Assembly: GCA_026419785.1 (NCBI GenBank)
Contig: JAODTK010005867.1
Location: 206,501 to 270,500 of the forward strand
Reading direction: 5' to 3'
Source of the DNA: Sclerodactyla briareus
Lineage: Eukaryota > Echinodermata > Holothuroidea > Dendrochirotida > Sclerodactylidae
Length of the DNA: 64,000 bases
Shown: one piece after another, positions 61,046-64,000 of the stretch
How the letters are laid out: each line of letters opens with the position of its first letter
Position numbering within the stretch: position 1 is the stretch's first letter
The notes under the pieces: model-generated
Told to the model about the DNA's origin: nothing
Databases searched by the model: none
Seen by the model: only the letters and a program-made list of their open reading frames with translations
Translations under genes and position numbers: made by a program

Positions 61046-62289
61046 GTTTTCGTAGTTCGATATCTTTAGACAAAATCATTTTCTAACTAGGAATGTATAT
61101 AATGTTGCAGATAAGCGAAAAACTACCTCTACCACTATTTTTAGTTTGAAGTAATCATCACTGGTAGCGGAGTGAAGACAGGATTCCCTCTATCGCTATC
61201 ATTTGGAGTAAGGCTGAAGTCCCTACCAGTAACACGGAATGCTAATTAATATAACGATAAGTACTGTTGGTCTTCAATAAGACCACGCGGACTCCATTAA
61301 AGGGTGAATGTTAAACTAATTCACTAGGCCAACTAGCACGTTTCATTTGTCTGATTGAACACAGATGTATTGCTGTTACTGGTATGGGAACGAAACATGT
61401 TGGCCAGGTTCTGAAGACTGACGTCGATAACAATGACCCGTCTCCGCAGAATGCTATAAACAACGACAGAATGTCCATACAAACTCGTTACTATGAAATA
61501 TGACCCTAGACTTCCGGCTTCATGTCAGATTATCTAATGAAAAAATCATACCCGTTTATATCGGTAATTATACTTCTTATTCAAGTATCGATTCTAAGTT
61601 TTCAGCCTAGATTTGTGGGCCTTATATCATTGCTGTTGTTCTTTTCGTTATTGTTCCTGTTTTTTGTACACTAACGCATATTAGCCACCAAACTCGTTAC
61701 GCGGGCAGATAGTCGCTGGAGAAGAGAAAGAGAAAGAAGTAATGTAGTTCGATACATGCAATAATCACTAATGCGGCGATAACCCGAATGACAGCGGGCT
61801 TTTGTCGCTTTCTATTCCTAAGGGCAGATAGACGGAGTCCAATCAGATTATCATCTCCTTATTGAATTGCAATTGAAGCTGTTGCAGTTTCTTAGTAATA
61901 ACAGCCAGGCAGTGCACGTCTTCACCCGAGTCGAGATAACGTCTTCGTAGCATAAGGAACCCCAGAGAAGTGGTGAGATGTTTTGCCGAACAGCCGGGGA
62001 AGGGGGGGGGGGGGGGTCTGCAGTGCCCTTCTGGTCTGTCGTACCACTTTAACAATGGGATGTACGCAAGCTGTGGGCGGGAATTTCAAATAGGCAATGG
62101 AATAAGGAAAACAGTTATGTGTCGCAAATGAAATGAGCCCTAAGTATATCAGCGATCTCTGATCGTTCACCGAAAATGAACCCCAATTTAAAAAACAACA
62201 ACATAGTTTTCCTCTTTTTTACTCCCCATAAGATAGCTGCATACCGAACTTAACGTGATCACAAGGTTTTCATACTTTGACCTTTCTTC
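61046..62289. other. Unassigned accessory DNA
   Basis: Contains a G-run (62003-62017). No gene, terminal repeat or RNA gene was recognised. Confidence 0.4.
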
Positions 62290-62490
62290 TTGATGCCTTT
62301 TACCTGGTATAAAATACAATAGAGTTCATGTACCCCCAGTCAACACCAAAAGTAAATGAACCGGGCTCTTGTACCCATGAGACACACTCCACATCCTGCT
62401 TGATCGGACCATGGTCTAGACTTATGGTGTTCACAAGGATTCCGGACTTGACTTCTGGTGACCTCAGATAACACTTGACCTGACTGTAGA
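62290..62490 (-). repeat. Inverted member of the AGGTCAAAGTCTGA repeat family
   Basis: Read on the minus strand: GAGGTCACCAGAAGTCAAGT, CTTGTGAACACCATAAGTC and CTCATGGGTACAAGAGCCC. The order parallels the plus-strand copies near 52590-52640. Confidence 0.55.
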
Positions 62491-62540
62491 ACAAAATGGA
62501 TAATGTACTTATTATGGGGAATACACATACCGAGTATTAG

Positions 62541-62572
<32 letters not shown>

Positions 62573-62585
62573 CACACATATATAC

Positions 62586-62649
<64 letters not shown>

Positions 62650-62650
62650 C
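62541..62650. repeat. (CA)n followed by (AT)n microsatellite
   Basis: CACACACA (62541-62562) passes into alternating AT with several slips. Confidence 0.97.
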
Positions 62651-64000
62651 CGCGTTAGTACATAGTACATATTAGTAAGTTTCGCAAATAAAAATCGTGT
62701 CCAAATATTCATTAGATACCGTAATGTGTTAACTTGGGTAAATGCCTGTCGTAACCATAGATAGGTCTGAGCAAAATTACTAATACCTTATAGTCAAATC
62801 AGTATCCAAGGTCCTGGTGGAACTACTTATACACTAGTCTGATAATCGGCTGAACCGCTACATGGCTACAGCTGTAGCCTACATACGTACGTCTCACGTA
62901 GTTATAGTGAGAAATAATGTTATCGTGTAAGAATATGGACTAACGTTATAACATATGTATTGATAAACATCTCATGACTGGGGTTGGGTTACATATGAAC
63001 GAACTAATATTCGTTCTACTTTCGAGACGGCCTTGATTCTTGTTCAGGTGTTCCAAAATGTCCAAGCTTTGCTAGTTCCCCGTATCCGAGTTCACTGAGA
63101 ATCAATCAATCTGAGCGCAAAACCTTATTTACGTATCGGGGTAATAAATCATCGTACATATCTAGAGCCCATAACCGACTATGAATGAGATACAGGTCAA
63201 ATTTTCATTCTAAATTCTCATCGCGATAGGGCTATTCCACCTAACGTGGTAACACGTCAGACGGACGAGCAAATACCGACATACCGTCGGAAATATCATG
63301 CGCACTCGATCGAGCCGGATATGTTCCTTTTTTAATGGTTACGAACATCGCATCTTTATAGAATATTCAGCAAATCAAATATTATCTTACCACGGGTGAT
63401 TGATCGGTCTATCAGATGTCATTAGAATGAAAAATCAACACCTATGTTCAATGTTGTCCTCACGACGTGAATCACCTCATCTGCCTTCTCTCGAACTAAG
63501 AGATAAATGTTGAGAGGTCTTCCGAAAAATTTGCTGCAATTCGTCGGACTATCCTAAAACCGTATTCAATAATGAGGCTCGTTCTAAACGTACTTGAATG
63601 CGGACACGTGAGCATGTGAGTTTATCAGAATATTGATTGCAAGACAAGCACGTGTATGAATCGATGCGCATATGTCAAAAGCGCATTGTACTAGCAGCAT
63701 GAATTCGAACATCCACCCGAACATATGAAGAAGAAAAAAATACCCCATTCATTGTGATCAGGGCTAAACTTTTTCGGACCGTTAATGTGATTTTCACTGT
63801 GTAGCTATCAAGATTCGAATATCACGAGGTTGGTAAGAGAACAAAGGGCCGCTTTCATGATGAATCAGCTGCTACCTAATTCAGAACGAGTACAGTATGT
63901 TCCTCATAACTCAAAATACGTTTCACGGAGTTATGTAAGACGTCACAAGAAAGAAAGAAATGCAAAGTAGCAACAGACGAATCTGAATTGTCTTTTGCAG
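62651..64000. other. Unassigned DNA to the window edge
   Basis: No open frame of note, no repeat structure and no RNA gene were recognised. Confidence 0.45.

Overview
This window is non-coding eukaryotic nuclear DNA. I could not recognise any host protein-coding gene, tRNA, rRNA or CRISPR array. The open reading frames are short (140 codons at most), overlap on both strands, and mostly cross microsatellites, minisatellites or transposon remnants. The repeat families (an R2-group element with a restriction-like endonuclease, a CR1/L2-type LINE, a Penelope-like element with a GIY-YIG domain, hAT and TTAA-targeting DNA transposons) and the AT-rich base composition fit a metazoan, most likely a marine invertebrate. 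The species cannot be read from the sequence. Homopolymer-length differences and single-base indels are frequent, so some broken frames may be sequencing error.

Layout. 1-1810: a minus-strand R2-like retroelement remnant, followed by a (TTA)n microsatellite. 2005-17675 (copy A) and 26862-51055 (copy B) are two diverged, co-linear, same-strand copies of one segment. They differ by insertions that can be dated relative to each other, because one copy keeps the empty site. Copy A alone carries a hAT element (5786-7337) with a perfect 8-bp target duplication. Copy B alone carries a 6.2-kb TTAA-flanked element (37603-43767), hAT remnants (44890-47097), a Penelope-like fragment (about 49180-50120), an expanded 74-bp minisatellite and several local tandem duplications.

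17676-26861 is the spacer between the copies. It holds a second R2-like retroelement on the minus strand, running from about 24560 to 19700. That element is split by an unusual 3.06-kb DNA transposon (20249-23309) with long terminal inverted repeats and dense arrays of GATATC palindromes beneath both ends. Removing the insert brings the two halves of the retroelement protein almost seamlessly together. I regard this as the most interesting object in the window.

51056-64000 is accessory DNA: a fairly complete but decayed CR1/L2-like LINE (about 55750-53100, minus), other reverse-transcriptase scraps, a dispersed 'AGAGGTCAAAGTCTGA' repeat family, a TGACCT-type minisatellite, AT/CA microsatellites and about 6 kb in which I see nothing identifiable. 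All functional statements are about selfish elements; nothing suggests an operon or a host pathway.
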